From: Richelia intracellularis
Lineage (GTDB): Bacteria; Cyanobacteriota; Cyanobacteriia; Cyanobacteriales; Nostocaceae
Reading direction: 5' to 3'
NCBI GenBank assembly: GCA_000613065.1
Contig: CBZS010000841.1
Coordinates: forward strand, 1 to 42,346
DNA length: 42,346 bases
In this document: positions 1 to 8,446 of the stretch, piece by piece
How positions within the stretch are numbered: the stretch's first letter is position 1
How the letters are laid out: each line of letters starts with the position of its first letter
Made by a program: the position numbers and the translations under genes
The notes under the pieces: generated by a model
Databases searched by the model: none
The model's input: the letters and a program-made list of their open reading frames with translations, nothing else
What the model was told of the DNA's origin: nothing

Positions 1-196
1 CGGGGAAATTCTGGGGTACGCTGTCCCAGGAAAATCGGCTTAAATGGTAGCTATACCCGCAATCGTCAGCAGTACGGTAGGATCTTCCGGAACCAGAGAA
101 GCACTTGTTAACTACTTGGTGTCCCCGTTGACTATAAAAGTCAAGGAACTTTTGACGAATTTCGTTACCACTGAGTTTTTGGGGATGGTCAGTCAT
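1..196 (-). pseudogene. alaS: alanyl-tRNA synthetase N-terminus, frameshifted, cut by window edge
   Basis: Reading the minus strand from an ATG at 196-194, the first frame has the AlaRS N-terminal signature (LSGNEIRQKFLDFYSQRGH). A second frame continues with SASLVPEDPTVLLTIAG, and a third with FKPIFLGQRTPEFP, which runs off the window. All three join into the normal order of the class II AlaRS catalytic domain, separated by two apparent 1-base insertions: one near the AACAAG stretch (about 97-103) and one in the ATAG that replaces an expected ATG (about 43-47). AlaRS charges tRNA-Ala and is essential, so this is either a decayed duplicate, an end fragment, or a region with base errors. The plus-strand ORF over it is a shadow. 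The assignment rests on recognised family motifs; the frameshifts are seen directly. Confidence 0.8.
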
Positions 197-735
197 GGGA
201 GTTTATCTAAAGGTAATATCAAGCAATATAATTCATATTTGTCGGGTCAAAAAACCCTTACCAACAAAGTATGCCGTACCATTGGCTATCTATGCTACTA
301 GCTCATAAATAACTACTATATACTCAATAAAGAGTGAATTTTCCTAACTCTTCTCATCCTAAATTATCTTCAGTATATGCTTGCTATCTCCCCACAAACT
401 TGAAATATCTACAGGCATGGACATATTACTTAGGACAGCATTTTTGGGTCAGAGAACTATAAACAAGAAAATTTTCTAACTATCTTGGCTACTACTATAC
501 AACCACTACTCAGTATAATCTCTTATACAAAAAGCTTGTTCCGTGAAAATAAAAGCAAATTCCAGTTGATCTGTGTGAAAAGATGATGAAACTAGATTTA
601 CAAAAACTTTATGTGCCACTATGTAAAGCTGCACATTGCCACTCATACTGGGGCAGCAAAGATTAAACTTTCCATAAAGGTGCTGATTTTTTAGTATCCG
701 TAGACTTACGTAAATTGGACAAAAATAGCAAGATT
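197..735. other. intergenic region, no supported gene
   Basis: AT-rich spacer between the alaS fragment and the HMA gene. The only thing noticed is a 27-codon ORF at 583-666 (+), M-M-K-L-D-L..., ending with two Cys and two His (CKAAHCHSYW). It has no clear ribosome binding site and no recognised family. A stretch at about 419-470 resembles one at about 14714-14765 at roughly 70 percent. Confidence 0.4.
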
Positions 736-930
736 ATGACTTTCAAACTAAAAGTTCCTGATATAGCTTGTCAGGGATGTGCCGATGGAATTACTGAATT
801 TCTTCTGACTTTGGAACCTGATGCCAAAGTGCAGATAGATTTATCCACTAAGATGGTGACTATAGAAACTTCAGCATCCCTAGAAAATATTCAGCAAGCA
901 ATCATTGAAGCGGGATATACAATTGAGTAA
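736..930 (+). CDS. HMA-domain heavy-metal-binding protein (CopZ-like)
   Basis: A 64-residue single-domain protein with the heavy-metal-associated fold. A beta strand (FKLKVPDI) leads into the metal-binding CxxC in IACQGCADGI, followed by VQIDLSTKMVTIE and a C-terminal helix ending EAGYTIE. The family carries Cu(I) or Zn(II) to P-type ATPases or regulators. No ATPase or metal regulator is visible nearby, so the metal and partner are unknown. I chose the ATG at 736; a TTG at 715 in the same frame would add seven residues not typical of the family. No strong ribosome binding site is seen for either start. The GMxCxxC of classic copper chaperones is here IACQGC. Confidence 0.85.
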   Translation: MTFKLKVPDIACQGCADGITEFLLTLEPDAKVQIDLSTKMVTIETSASLENIQQAIIEAGYTIE

Positions 931-1713
931 TTATCAATCATTTAATTACTAGGGTTAAATTACTGATATATCATAATTGGGTTTATGTATTGTTTTTGTA
1001 TATTAACTCATCATATCAGTGCATATCCATAAAACTGAATAGGTTCTTTTCTAGTTGCTTAATGACAACTAATTAGTTTTAGTAATACCATCCATTTGAC
1101 TTTTCCAATTATAGTGGGCAGATTTTATATGGATTGCAACAGATTCATGAGATGCCCCCATTCATAGAAATGTCATTGATAAAAATTTTATCTGCATTGC
1201 TAGTGACCTCGGATTTTACTGAAATCTAAAATAAAAAGAGTGGAAAGGTGCCGATATCTCGTACATAATACTTACTACTTTCCAGAGAGAAAATTTACTG
1301 CGACATATCCCTTTTATAGATGCGGACCAAGTATTTATGCTGTGATACTGGGATAATTTTACCCTGGAAATTGCGGTGATACTTTTATACTTGAGAAAAA
1401 TCTTCAGTATTTCTACTGTTTTAAATTAATAATGTCAAGACAGACATTATGTATCAGAAACAAGTTTATAACTACTGCGATCAAGGTAACTATGAAGAGG
1501 AGATAAATCAATGCCCAAATAATGAGAGTTGTAATATCTACACCACAAAGATTCATCTAGATAAAACATTTAGGTTATTATATAGACATATAGCTCCTAA
1601 GTAAGAATACTTGCGTATTCCATATACAGTATTAATAAGGAATATCTAGGAAAGCAGAAGATTTTATTCAGGGTCATTCCCATTACAATTGAAATAAGGC
1701 AAGAATTACCACA
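931..1713. other. long intergenic region, one small ORF only
   Basis: About 780 bases without a recognised gene. Several frames show short protein-like stretches but none can be tied to a family. The only ORF worth listing is the 51-codon frame at 1449-1604, given separately. No rRNA, tRNA or terminator is evident. Confidence 0.4.
1449..1604 (+). CDS. possible small hypothetical protein (51 aa)
   Basis: ATG at 1449 to TAA at 1602-1604 gives a 51-residue frame, MYQKQVYNYC..., with three cysteines, an acidic middle and a basic C-terminus (LLYRHIAPK). I do not recognise it. It lies about 110 bases upstream of the diguanylate cyclase gene on the same strand and has no clear ribosome binding site, so it may be chance or a remnant. 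Confidence 0.2.
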   Translation: MYQKQVYNYCDQGNYEEEINQCPNNESCNIYTTKIHLDKTFRLLYRHIAPK

Positions 1714-2700
1714 ATGAATATTTCTATTCTGGTCTTTGGAAGCGATCATTTTCTGACTGAACTTCCGGATCAGATCTACGAAAAAACCACATTTAATTTA
1801 GAGGCGAACGCTAATCTTAATCAAGCAGTTTCACTAATTCAAGCTACCCCTCCGGATATTGTTTTAATACAAGCTAGCTTGGATGGCAGTATGGAACTGT
1901 GCAGTTGGCTGAAGGAACAAACAAAACTATCTTTAGTACACTGCATCCTATTAGAGGATCGTGTTGAACTGATTGCTCTCAAACAACAAGGTAACTGGGA
2001 ATGGGACCAACAAATGAATGTATCAGCACTCCAGCAAGGAGCAGATGCTTACATCTGGCAAAAACCAGAGCAAAAAGATGCTAGTCACCCCCTACTGTTG
2101 GCTCAAATAGGTGTTGGTGTACGTAAGGTACAAAAATATCGAGATCTGATTCGGACTAATGACTTATTATCTGCGATCGCTCTAGCAGATTCGTTAACAG
2201 AACTTAATAATCGCAGAGCTTTAGAATGGGATTTACCACGGCAAATTAGTAAAGCTCGTAATAATGACACCCCATTCAGCTTGATTATTTTGGATGTAGA
2301 CTACTTCAAGAGGGTTAATGATACCTATGGGCATTTAGTAGGCGATCGCTTGCTACAACTTTTGTGTACCCGAATTCGGCACAATTTACGGTTCCAGGAT
2401 ACTCCTTTTCGTTATGGTGGTGAGGAATTTGTTGTGCTTTTAAGCAATACGGCTTTCCAAGAAGCAATGGTGGTAGCAAATCGTTTGAATCGCATAGTTG
2501 GCGAGCAACCTTTTGCCATCAATAATACCTTGGCGATTGATGTTACTATCAGCCTGGGTATGGCTTGCCTGAAGCCCGAGGATGACATGAAAGGTGTTAG
2601 TTTACTAGACCGTGCTGATAAGTACCTGCTAAAGGCAAAATCTAGCGGGCGTCATCGCGTAATTAGTTATGAACATCACCGGGCGTTGATTTCTTCTTGA
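1714..2700 (+). CDS. diguanylate cyclase with degenerate receiver domain
   Basis: A 328-residue two-domain protein. Residues 1-140 resemble a response-regulator receiver, but the acidic pocket is replaced (LVFGSDH) and the phospho-acceptor position in PDIVLIQASLDG is Gln53 rather than Asp. The conserved Lys117 (QKP) remains. Residues 155-325 are a GGDEF domain with the DSLTELNNRRA start, the metal-binding region LDVDYFKRVND and the active-site GGEEF at 235-239. RFQD at 226-229 fits the inhibitory I-site RxxD five residues before GGEEF. The protein should make cyclic di-GMP from two GTP with product inhibition. Control by phosphorylation is unlikely given Gln53. It is soluble, has no partner kinase nearby and appears monocistronic. 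Confidence 0.9.
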   Translation: MNISILVFGSDHFLTELPDQIYEKTTFNLEANANLNQAVSLIQATPPDIVLIQASLDGSMELCSWLKEQTKLSLVHCILLEDRVELIALKQQGNWEWDQQMNVSALQQGADAYIWQKPEQKDASHPLLLAQIGVGVRKVQKYRDLIRTNDLLSAIALADSLTELNNRRALEWDLPRQISKARNNDTPFSLIILDVDYFKRVNDTYGHLVGDRLLQLLCTRIRHNLRFQDTPFRYGGEEFVVLLSNTAFQEAMVVANRLNRIVGEQPFAINNTLAIDVTISLGMACLKPEDDMKGVSLLDRADKYLLKAKSSGRHRVISYEHHRALISS

Positions 2701-2842
2701 TATCTGTCTGTATAGGCGAATAAAAACCATCTTAGATGGAAAATGGGGCATGTAACCGGTTTTATGTAATTAATAGAAGATAAAATCCCCTCACTAATTA
2801 CCAAATCCCATCTCATCTGTAACTCAACTGCCAATCGCAAAA

Positions 2843-3529
2843 CTATTTTTGTGGCAGATAGACTTCAATTGTTTGTATGCATTCTGAAACTGATAGACGT
2901 TTACCCATAGCATCAACTAACCCTTGATATGCTGACCAATTTTCTTGTAGCAAGTTTTGAGCTTGTAGGGAATGGAATCTTTGTTTTTGTAGATAAGCAG
3001 ACTCCGGAAATCCCGAAACTTGTAAGACTTTTGCCAGCTTTTGCCGATCATCCAATCCACCCATTACATCCTGAAAAACTAGCTTTTCCGCCACAATCCC
3101 TGCCATACAGATAGTACAGTAGCGGTCGAAGATGTGTGTATCTAGAGTTCTTTCGTCTAGCTCATTGAATAATTGGCGATCATCAACGGTTACTCCTCCT
3201 TGTCCAGGTTCTTTCTGTCTCCATGCTTCCCAGGCAGTAAGGGTATAATTTAGAACTTGAAACCCCAATAAGTAAGCCACAAGAAAGTGACCAGCTTCAT
3301 GATGAATAATCCTTTCTCTATGTTTAGGGGAGAAATTAGCAATCCCATCTAAAACTAATTTACTACCTTGACTGTGGCAAATAAAACTATCAATACTGGC
3401 AACAGATAAAACCGTAAGAGTTGTTAGTGCGGGAATTGTGGGAGATAAATTGATTAATGGACCCAATAGAATTGAGAAAGTCATTAAGAAAACGGATATG
3501 GCGATAAAATTCAGGCTGATTTGACTCAT
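2843..3529 (-). CDS. membrane M41-like zinc peptidase without AAA domain
   Basis: A 228-residue protein with two N-terminal hydrophobic segments (about 7-28 and 32-50), then a soluble domain with the zinc-metallopeptidase motif HEAGH at 77-81 in IIHHEAGHFLVAYLLGF. This matches the peptidase half of FtsH-type (M41) proteases, but there is no AAA ATPase domain. Such stand-alone FtsH-like proteins occur in cyanobacteria and plastids. A third zinc ligand is not certain: an acidic candidate lies in the MAGIVAEKLVF region. Proteolysis without an ATPase would need a partner or act only on unfolded substrates. It appears monocistronic. Confidence 0.75.
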   Translation of the reverse strand: MSQISLNFIAISVFLMTFSILLGPLINLSPTIPALTTLTVLSVASIDSFICHSQGSKLVLDGIANFSPKHRERIIHHEAGHFLVAYLLGFQVLNYTLTAWEAWRQKEPGQGGVTVDDRQLFNELDERTLDTHIFDRYCTICMAGIVAEKLVFQDVMGGLDDRQKLAKVLQVSGFPESAYLQKQRFHSLQAQNLLQENWSAYQGLVDAMGKRLSVSECIQTIEVYLPQK

Positions 3530-3709
3530 TCACAGTAGTATTAACATTACTATCTATCTCTAATGTATTATGTGGCGATTGCCATATTGGAAATTATAAC
3601 TAGATCTGGGTAAATATAATGAGAGCTAAACCTTCATGGGACAAGAAGCAATAGCTTGGTTGTCAAAAAATCAAATAGGAGTTCAATCTCTGTGGATAGT
3701 ATGAGATAA

Positions 3710-4054
3710 TTGCAGCCATTTACAGGTGCATTATGGATATTGCTATGGAACAAGTTAATTTTTTCACTGATCGACCAAATTATGTTGCAAAATATAATCA
3801 TGTATGGCGCGTTCGCAATTTATTTTGTGATGACCATATGCTTTTTTAAAGAGTGGCTGTTTTTCCTAAATGAAGACGAGGAAAGTAAGTCAGATAAACC
3901 CATATTACAAGTAATACTTCTAATTCTGGCTAGTGTTCTCTGGCCCCTTGTAGTTCCATTTGCCTACTTGGAATTATTGGGTTTTCATAAAAAACACCGG
4001 GAAGTTATTGATATGCTGCTCGATATGTCTAACTCCCAAATGATGGATGATTGA
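3710..4054 (+). CDS. small two-helix membrane protein, unknown
   Basis: Conserved-looking hypothetical protein. The longest frame starts at a TTG at 3710. The more convincing start is the ATG at 3782 (MLQNIIMYGAFAIYFVM), giving about 90 residues. Two hydrophobic segments flank an acidic loop (LNEDEESKSDKP), and the C-terminal tail is hydrophilic and ends NSQMMDD. Function is unknown. A different frame over 3733-3849 also reads as protein-like (MEQVNFFTDRPNYV), so the 5' end could hold a frameshift. It stands alone between convergent minus-strand genes. Confidence 0.5.
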   Translation: MQPFTGALWILLWNKLIFSLIDQIMLQNIIMYGAFAIYFVMTICFFKEWLFFLNEDEESKSDKPILQVILLILASVLWPLVVPFAYLELLGFHKKHREVIDMLLDMSNSQMMDD

Positions 4055-4241
4055 TAAAAACTAGACTGAGCAAAAGCTCCCCAAAGTTACTTTTTATGGG
4101 AAACCAGTCTACAAAGCTGATTTCACAATACCGCACTTTATCTACAGATAAATCTGTAGAAAATAAATAATGCTTTGAATACCCTACAAGAAAGCTGTGA
4201 GAACATCCATGGGATAATAATTATAAATTTCTCAGTCTCAA

Positions 4242-5543
4242 TTAAAATCGCCCATTACCTTGGATAATATGCTTCACAGTCGTCAAACTTTCCCAACTAA
4301 TTAATCCCCGACGATTTCCTTTTTGGTTAGACATGCCTAAAAATATGGAATCACCACGGGAAGGATTGCGACAAAAACGAGGTGAAGCATTGATATAGGT
4401 AGAAGCACTGTTTACTCCCAAGGCAAATTGACGGCTTTCTTGGTAAGAATCCGTAACAATGCCGTCTGCATGACCGCTACTATATTCATTAATCCAAGCG
4501 ATCGCATGTTCTAAATCATCTACCAACTTAAAAGCAACTATTTTTTTTAAATAAGCATATTCCCACTCAGTATATTTAGCTAGATGTAATTGGGGAAAAG
4601 CTTCCACTAAATCCTGATCGCCCCTCAACTCAAAGCCTTTTTCTTGTAAACAATTACACAATATCGTCAAGGATGATGGCACACATTGGCGATGAATAAG
4701 TACTTTCTCAATGGCATTTACCGGATCAGGTTGGCTGGCATGGCTATCAATAATTACCCAGCGAACCATTTCCATGCTGGCATTGGGTGACCAATAAAGG
4801 TAACAGTTACCCATAGCTGACTTTAAAACCGGATAGGTAGATTGTCTAACAACCTGCTGAATTAGGCTAGAACGTCCATAGGGAATGGCTAAATTGATAT
4901 ATTGGTCTTGGGTAATAACGTCGCGGACAGAAGTACCATGTTCCTTAGTAATGAGTTGCAAGGAGCCCTCTGGTAGACCTGCTTCAGCTATAGCGAGGGA
5001 TAGAGCATGACCAATAGCTATATTGGAATTACTAGCTTCCGCACTACCTTTGAGAATAATACTATTGCCTGTTTTAATGCATAAACCAGCAGCGATCGCT
5101 GCGAGGTCCGGAAATGCTTCATAAATAAAAGCAATTACACCCAATGGCATGAGCTGAGAATAACTTTGGGAATCTTCCAGTTGATAATCAGCACTTCTAA
5201 CTTTTCGTAGGGGATCTGATAGTTCTCCTAATCGTTGTAAAATTTCCACCGTATTTTCTAAACGACTGGGAGTCAACTTGAGCCAATCTAAAATTAATTC
5301 TGGCACAGCCATTTCTCGACTAGCTTCTAAATCCAAAGTATTGGCTTCCAGAATTTCATCGGCAGAATTTTTGATTGCTTCTGCCATCGCTAATATAGCG
5401 CGACTGCGATCGCTACCTTTGCTAATGGCTAAACTCAAAGCAGCATCATAAGCACGCTTGGCATTGGTAATTATTTCTGGGCGTTCGTCAAAAGCATCCA
5501 CTGTCAAATTATTTTGGATTTTAGATTTTGATACATGGCTCAT
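4242..5543 (-). CDS. ProA-like protein (gamma-glutamyl phosphate reductase family) lacking catalytic Cys
   Basis: A 433-residue protein that aligns along its length with ProA, the NADPH-dependent gamma-glutamyl phosphate reductase of proline synthesis. It has the PLGVIAFIYEAFPDLAAIAAG block, KTGNSIILKG, INASPRFC and the C-terminal ESLTTVKHIIQG. At the active site, where ProA has RPxVCNAxE, it reads QPDPVNAIE (271-279), so the catalytic Cys is Val275. The nearest Cys is Cys287, outside the motif. The frame is intact and well conserved, which argues for a working paralogue with altered chemistry or a non-catalytic role rather than a pseudogene. No proB lies nearby. The name proA should not be transferred without checking for a Cys-containing copy elsewhere. 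Confidence 0.8.
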   Translation of the reverse strand: MSHVSKSKIQNNLTVDAFDERPEIITNAKRAYDAALSLAISKGSDRSRAILAMAEAIKNSADEILEANTLDLEASREMAVPELILDWLKLTPSRLENTVEILQRLGELSDPLRKVRSADYQLEDSQSYSQLMPLGVIAFIYEAFPDLAAIAAGLCIKTGNSIILKGSAEASNSNIAIGHALSLAIAEAGLPEGSLQLITKEHGTSVRDVITQDQYINLAIPYGRSSLIQQVVRQSTYPVLKSAMGNCYLYWSPNASMEMVRWVIIDSHASQPDPVNAIEKVLIHRQCVPSSLTILCNCLQEKGFELRGDQDLVEAFPQLHLAKYTEWEYAYLKKIVAFKLVDDLEHAIAWINEYSSGHADGIVTDSYQESRQFALGVNSASTYINASPRFCRNPSRGDSIFLGMSNQKGNRRGLISWESLTTVKHIIQGNGRF

Positions 5544-5594
5544 TCACGAATATATTTGTGATAGCTTACTACTGAGATATGAATAGTAATTTAT

Positions 5595-6002
5595 TTAACG
5601 CCTGTAAGTCAACCACACCATCAGTGCTGGTAAAACAGCTAAAAGAACTGCAACCAAAGCCCAAGCAATGATATTAGAACCACTGGCTAATCTTAGTGCT
5701 AATGGTAGCCATATAATCACTAGCACGAAAATTATACCAAGTGCTACTGGCATATAGCCTTCTCCCAACCGAGAATTTCTTATTTGCCAAGTAGAACCAT
5801 TCCAGCGCCAAGTCCGTTTGTAGGGGTATGTGGTGGAAAGTTGCTCTAGTGCATGAGCATTATCTTCAACAACAAAAATTTGCTGACAGCGAACGCAACC
5901 AAATGCTTCTGTCAGGGTGATAGGAACTAATTTACCCCGGCGACGACAAGGACAAGGGTACTCCGTATTCAAGTCTATTTTTTCGGCTTTTTGAGATTGC
6001 AC
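5595..6002 (-). CDS. zinc-ribbon membrane protein, conserved hypothetical
   Basis: A 135-residue protein starting at a GTG (6002-6000). The N-terminus holds a Cys4 cluster (YPCPCRRRG then CVRCQ) typical of a small zinc ribbon. The middle is Trp/Arg-rich (KRTWRWNGSTWQIRNSR), and two transmembrane segments follow (about 84-104 and 110-131) with an Arg-Arg end. It lies 51 bases upstream of the ProA-like gene on the same strand, so the two may be co-transcribed. Function is unknown; I know this type only as a cyanobacterial conserved hypothetical. Confidence 0.65.
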   Translation of the reverse strand: MQSQKAEKIDLNTEYPCPCRRRGKLVPITLTEAFGCVRCQQIFVVEDNAHALEQLSTTYPYKRTWRWNGSTWQIRNSRLGEGYMPVALGIIFVLVIIWLPLALRLASGSNIIAWALVAVLLAVLPALMVWLTYRR

Positions 6003-6504
6003 AAGCGTTCAGAGAATTTCAGAGAATTTATACTAAGAACGGTTAAAAGCTGGACTATAGGTTAGATGCTGTGGTGGCGCTCGACTCTTCTCATAATGTT
6101 TTTCATAACATTAGTGACTTAGGGTAATTGTCACCTATTCCAATATATTTTGGATAAATTGAGTTACAAAAACTCTCCTAAATTTGAATTGCAAACCCTG
6201 ACATATCGAGCTATCGAGCGTTCATAGAATTTATTTGTTCCACATCTCTCGATTTTTAGATTAACATTAACCACCAAATCATGAGTTACTGGCGTTAAGA
6301 AATTTTGTGGGGCTTGAGACTCTTGCTATAGATTAATGTCAGGGAAGAAATGTATTTGGTGTATTACAATATAAAAATCATGGGTATCAAAGCAAAGGAA
6401 TCAATGACTTATTTCTGATTGTGGTATCTACACCTCGTGGCGACAAGCTAACTCACGAGCTATAAATTAGGTGAAGACAAACATACTTGAAAGGTAAAAT
6501 CTCT
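6003..6504. other. intergenic region, nothing recognised
   Basis: About 500 bases between divergent genes with no supported ORF. A short inverted repeat, CTCGTG...CACGAG, at about 6432-6457 lies roughly 50 bases before the YbjN start and could be regulatory; this is weak. Confidence 0.3.
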
Positions 6505-6996
6505 ATGAAAACTTACCAAGCTAACCCGGATTCCCCATCCAGTGAGGAATTAATTAGTCAAATAATCCCAGATACCAGTAATATCAACCATATCGAAGTC
6601 ATATAAAATGCGAGGGGCACCCTAGCACAGAAAGGTTGTGCCATGGTTAGTCGCCCCCCAGAAGGTGGATACTTATGGAAGTTTAACCATGGCAGTGTCG
6701 ATGTATTTGTCCAATTGACGGGCACTACAGACGAAGACACTTTAACTGTGTGGTCTGCGCTACTACACCTACCTGCAACAGATGAAAGCAAACTGAACCG
6801 ACAATTACTAGAGATGAACTGTAGTAGTACTTTGGAAGCTCGTTTCGGTATCATTAAAAACGAAGTTGTTGTACTAGCTACTCATGCCTTAGCTGAGATA
6901 TCCCCTGATGAAGTTTCACGTTTGGTAACTGTAGTCGCAACTGTCGCTGATGATAACGACGAAGATTTACAATCGACATTTGGACTTGTTTCATAG
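6505..6996 (+). pseudogene. YbjN-family protein interrupted by one in-frame TAA
   Basis: An ATG at 6505 opens MKTYQANPDSPSSEELISQI...NHIEVI, then TAA at 6604-6606. The same frame continues NARGTLAQKGCAMVSRPPEGGYLWKF to a TAG at 6996. Without the TAA this is one YbjN-domain (type III chaperone-like) protein of about 163 residues, as in other Nostocales. Only one codon is broken, no frame shift is present, and the rest looks conserved, so the lesion is recent, or the 117-residue part starting at ATG 6643 is still made by re-initiation. Biochemical function is not known; proteins of this family are often light- or stress-linked. Confidence 0.75.
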
Positions 6997-7025
6997 TTTT
7001 TTTTCTCTTCATTTAGAAGGGTTTA

Positions 7026-8373
7026 GGTGATTTTTGAAAAATAAATTACCAGCTAAAGCGGTTGAATCAAGATATCCCATTTAGGGAACAGTGGATTTCG
7101 CTGTAATCTAGACTCTACTTGTTTCATAGCTTTCTTTGTTAGAGAAATCCCTTTTTGGGAAACAGTTTTACTTAAACTCAAAATAGGATATAAGCCTTTC
7201 CAAGTCATACTCCAAGCCCAGGAAACCATGACTTCAACATCAACAAGCTTGCCCCCCCCCCCCGATTCCAATGCTGGTCAAGAATACCCCAACAACCCTC
7301 TATGGGATTGTATTTACTATGGTAAGGAGCATAGTAAAGCAATTGAATTGGTATATTTAGCAGATCAACAAACTCAACCATCCTTTTTAAAATTGAGTTC
7401 TTACTCCACTACTTTCCGGACCATTATCAACTTTTATTTGTATCAGTTCGGTATCCTGCTTTTGTTCTGGTGTCATTGTCTTCCACCATTGAATTAGACT
7501 ATTAACAATAAAATTCCTGGTTTTATAAGAAGAACTACCAAAGTTAATATAGAATAATTGCCCACTATCTTCATCAATAATCGCACAGAGACTATATTTT
7601 TCTGTGGATCCAATATCATGATCCTCAGCTTGATTGTCTCCTCTGGTTTTTCCACCACGAGAATAACCCCCGAGATTAACGGTAGCTTTGCAATCCATGC
7701 TTAGTCCTTTGACTTTGAGCCTTGTTTGTTGATTGCGGCTGAAATTCTTTGATGTTGTTGAAGATATCATCAGTTTGTGCAATTTTTTTGAGGTTTGGCT
7801 TTTACTACTTTACGAAGACCATAGCCCATTCGATTCAATACTTGTGCCATTGTACTGGGGGAAGGCAATTGCTCCTGGCTAAATCCCTGTTCTTTGAGTT
7901 TTTCTAGTGCGGATGTTGGAGTTAACCGGGTATAGGCTAAGGAAGTTTTAAATGTTGGGTCTTGTTGAGAATCAGATTGTGCAATTTGTCCCAGGGATAA
8001 TGCTAGAACAGAAGAGGTTGTTTCTCCTGGCAACGCTTTGCTGTGCTAAAGGCTCATTGTAATGCCACACAGATTATCCCTGTTCTTTTTTGCGCTAACC
8101 CTAACTCTATATTTTCTCTACCCCAACCGAATACTGTTTGTGCTAACCTTGCTCTACCTTGGCAATATTTCAACGTCATCTGAGCTTGAAAGCCCCGACG
8201 TTCTACTCCATTCATTTTGGATGCTCCCAACGGCAAGTCTTCTATTTGTGATCTTGTTAATGATTTGGGTTCCTGTGGTGGGTCTAGCATACTCCAAAAT
8301 ACTTGCCCCTGTTTTTTTTACTCATCAACATTACATCTTACTTTCATTGGTAAATTCTTTCTTATAAATCACC
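7026..8373 (-). mobile_element. ISAzo13-family insertion sequence, copy A (1348 bp, decayed)
   Basis: The ends are imperfect inverted repeats: the low end reads GGTGATTTTTGAAAAAT and the high end, reversed, GGTGATTTATAAGAAAG; both continue to TTACCA. TTA flanks both sides (7023-7025 and 8374-8376). The same element recurs at 28398-29745 and 39537-40875. The transposase inside is frameshifted. Confidence 0.85.
7053..8290 (-). pseudogene. ISAzo13-family transposase, broken (copy A)
   Basis: Four minus-strand reading segments (8290-8054, 8033-7770, 7782-7387, 7271-7053) together give an ISAzo13-family DDE transposase. The order is a helix-turn-helix region (QLPSPSTMAQVLNRMGYG), VNLGGYSRGGKTRGDN, the DNGPESSGVRTQF aspartate motif, a YYPPYHSKYNPIE type end and LQRNPLFPKWDILIQPL. 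Several frameshifts separate them, including an 11-base run of C (7253-7263; G on the coding strand) just after the catalytic Glu region. It cannot make an active enzyme as read. Confidence 0.85.
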
Positions 8374-8446
8374 TTAGCATTGCTAAATCCTTCCAATCTG
8401 TCTTACTCTTTTCTTAGATGGTATATGTAAGATCCGAAATCAAAAA

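Noticed and set aside
44-301. 85-codon plus-strand ORF at the left edge
   Set aside because: The minus strand carries AlaRS motifs over most of this span; the plus frame has no family signature.
4242-5543. Calling this gene proA without qualification
   Set aside because: The active-site Cys is replaced by Val, so reductase function cannot be assumed.
8062-8417. Hydrophobic plus-strand ORFs resembling membrane proteins
   Set aside because: They are antisense shadows of the ISAzo13 transposase; the same hydrophobic frame recurs at 28418-28708 and 40643-40855 opposite the other copies.
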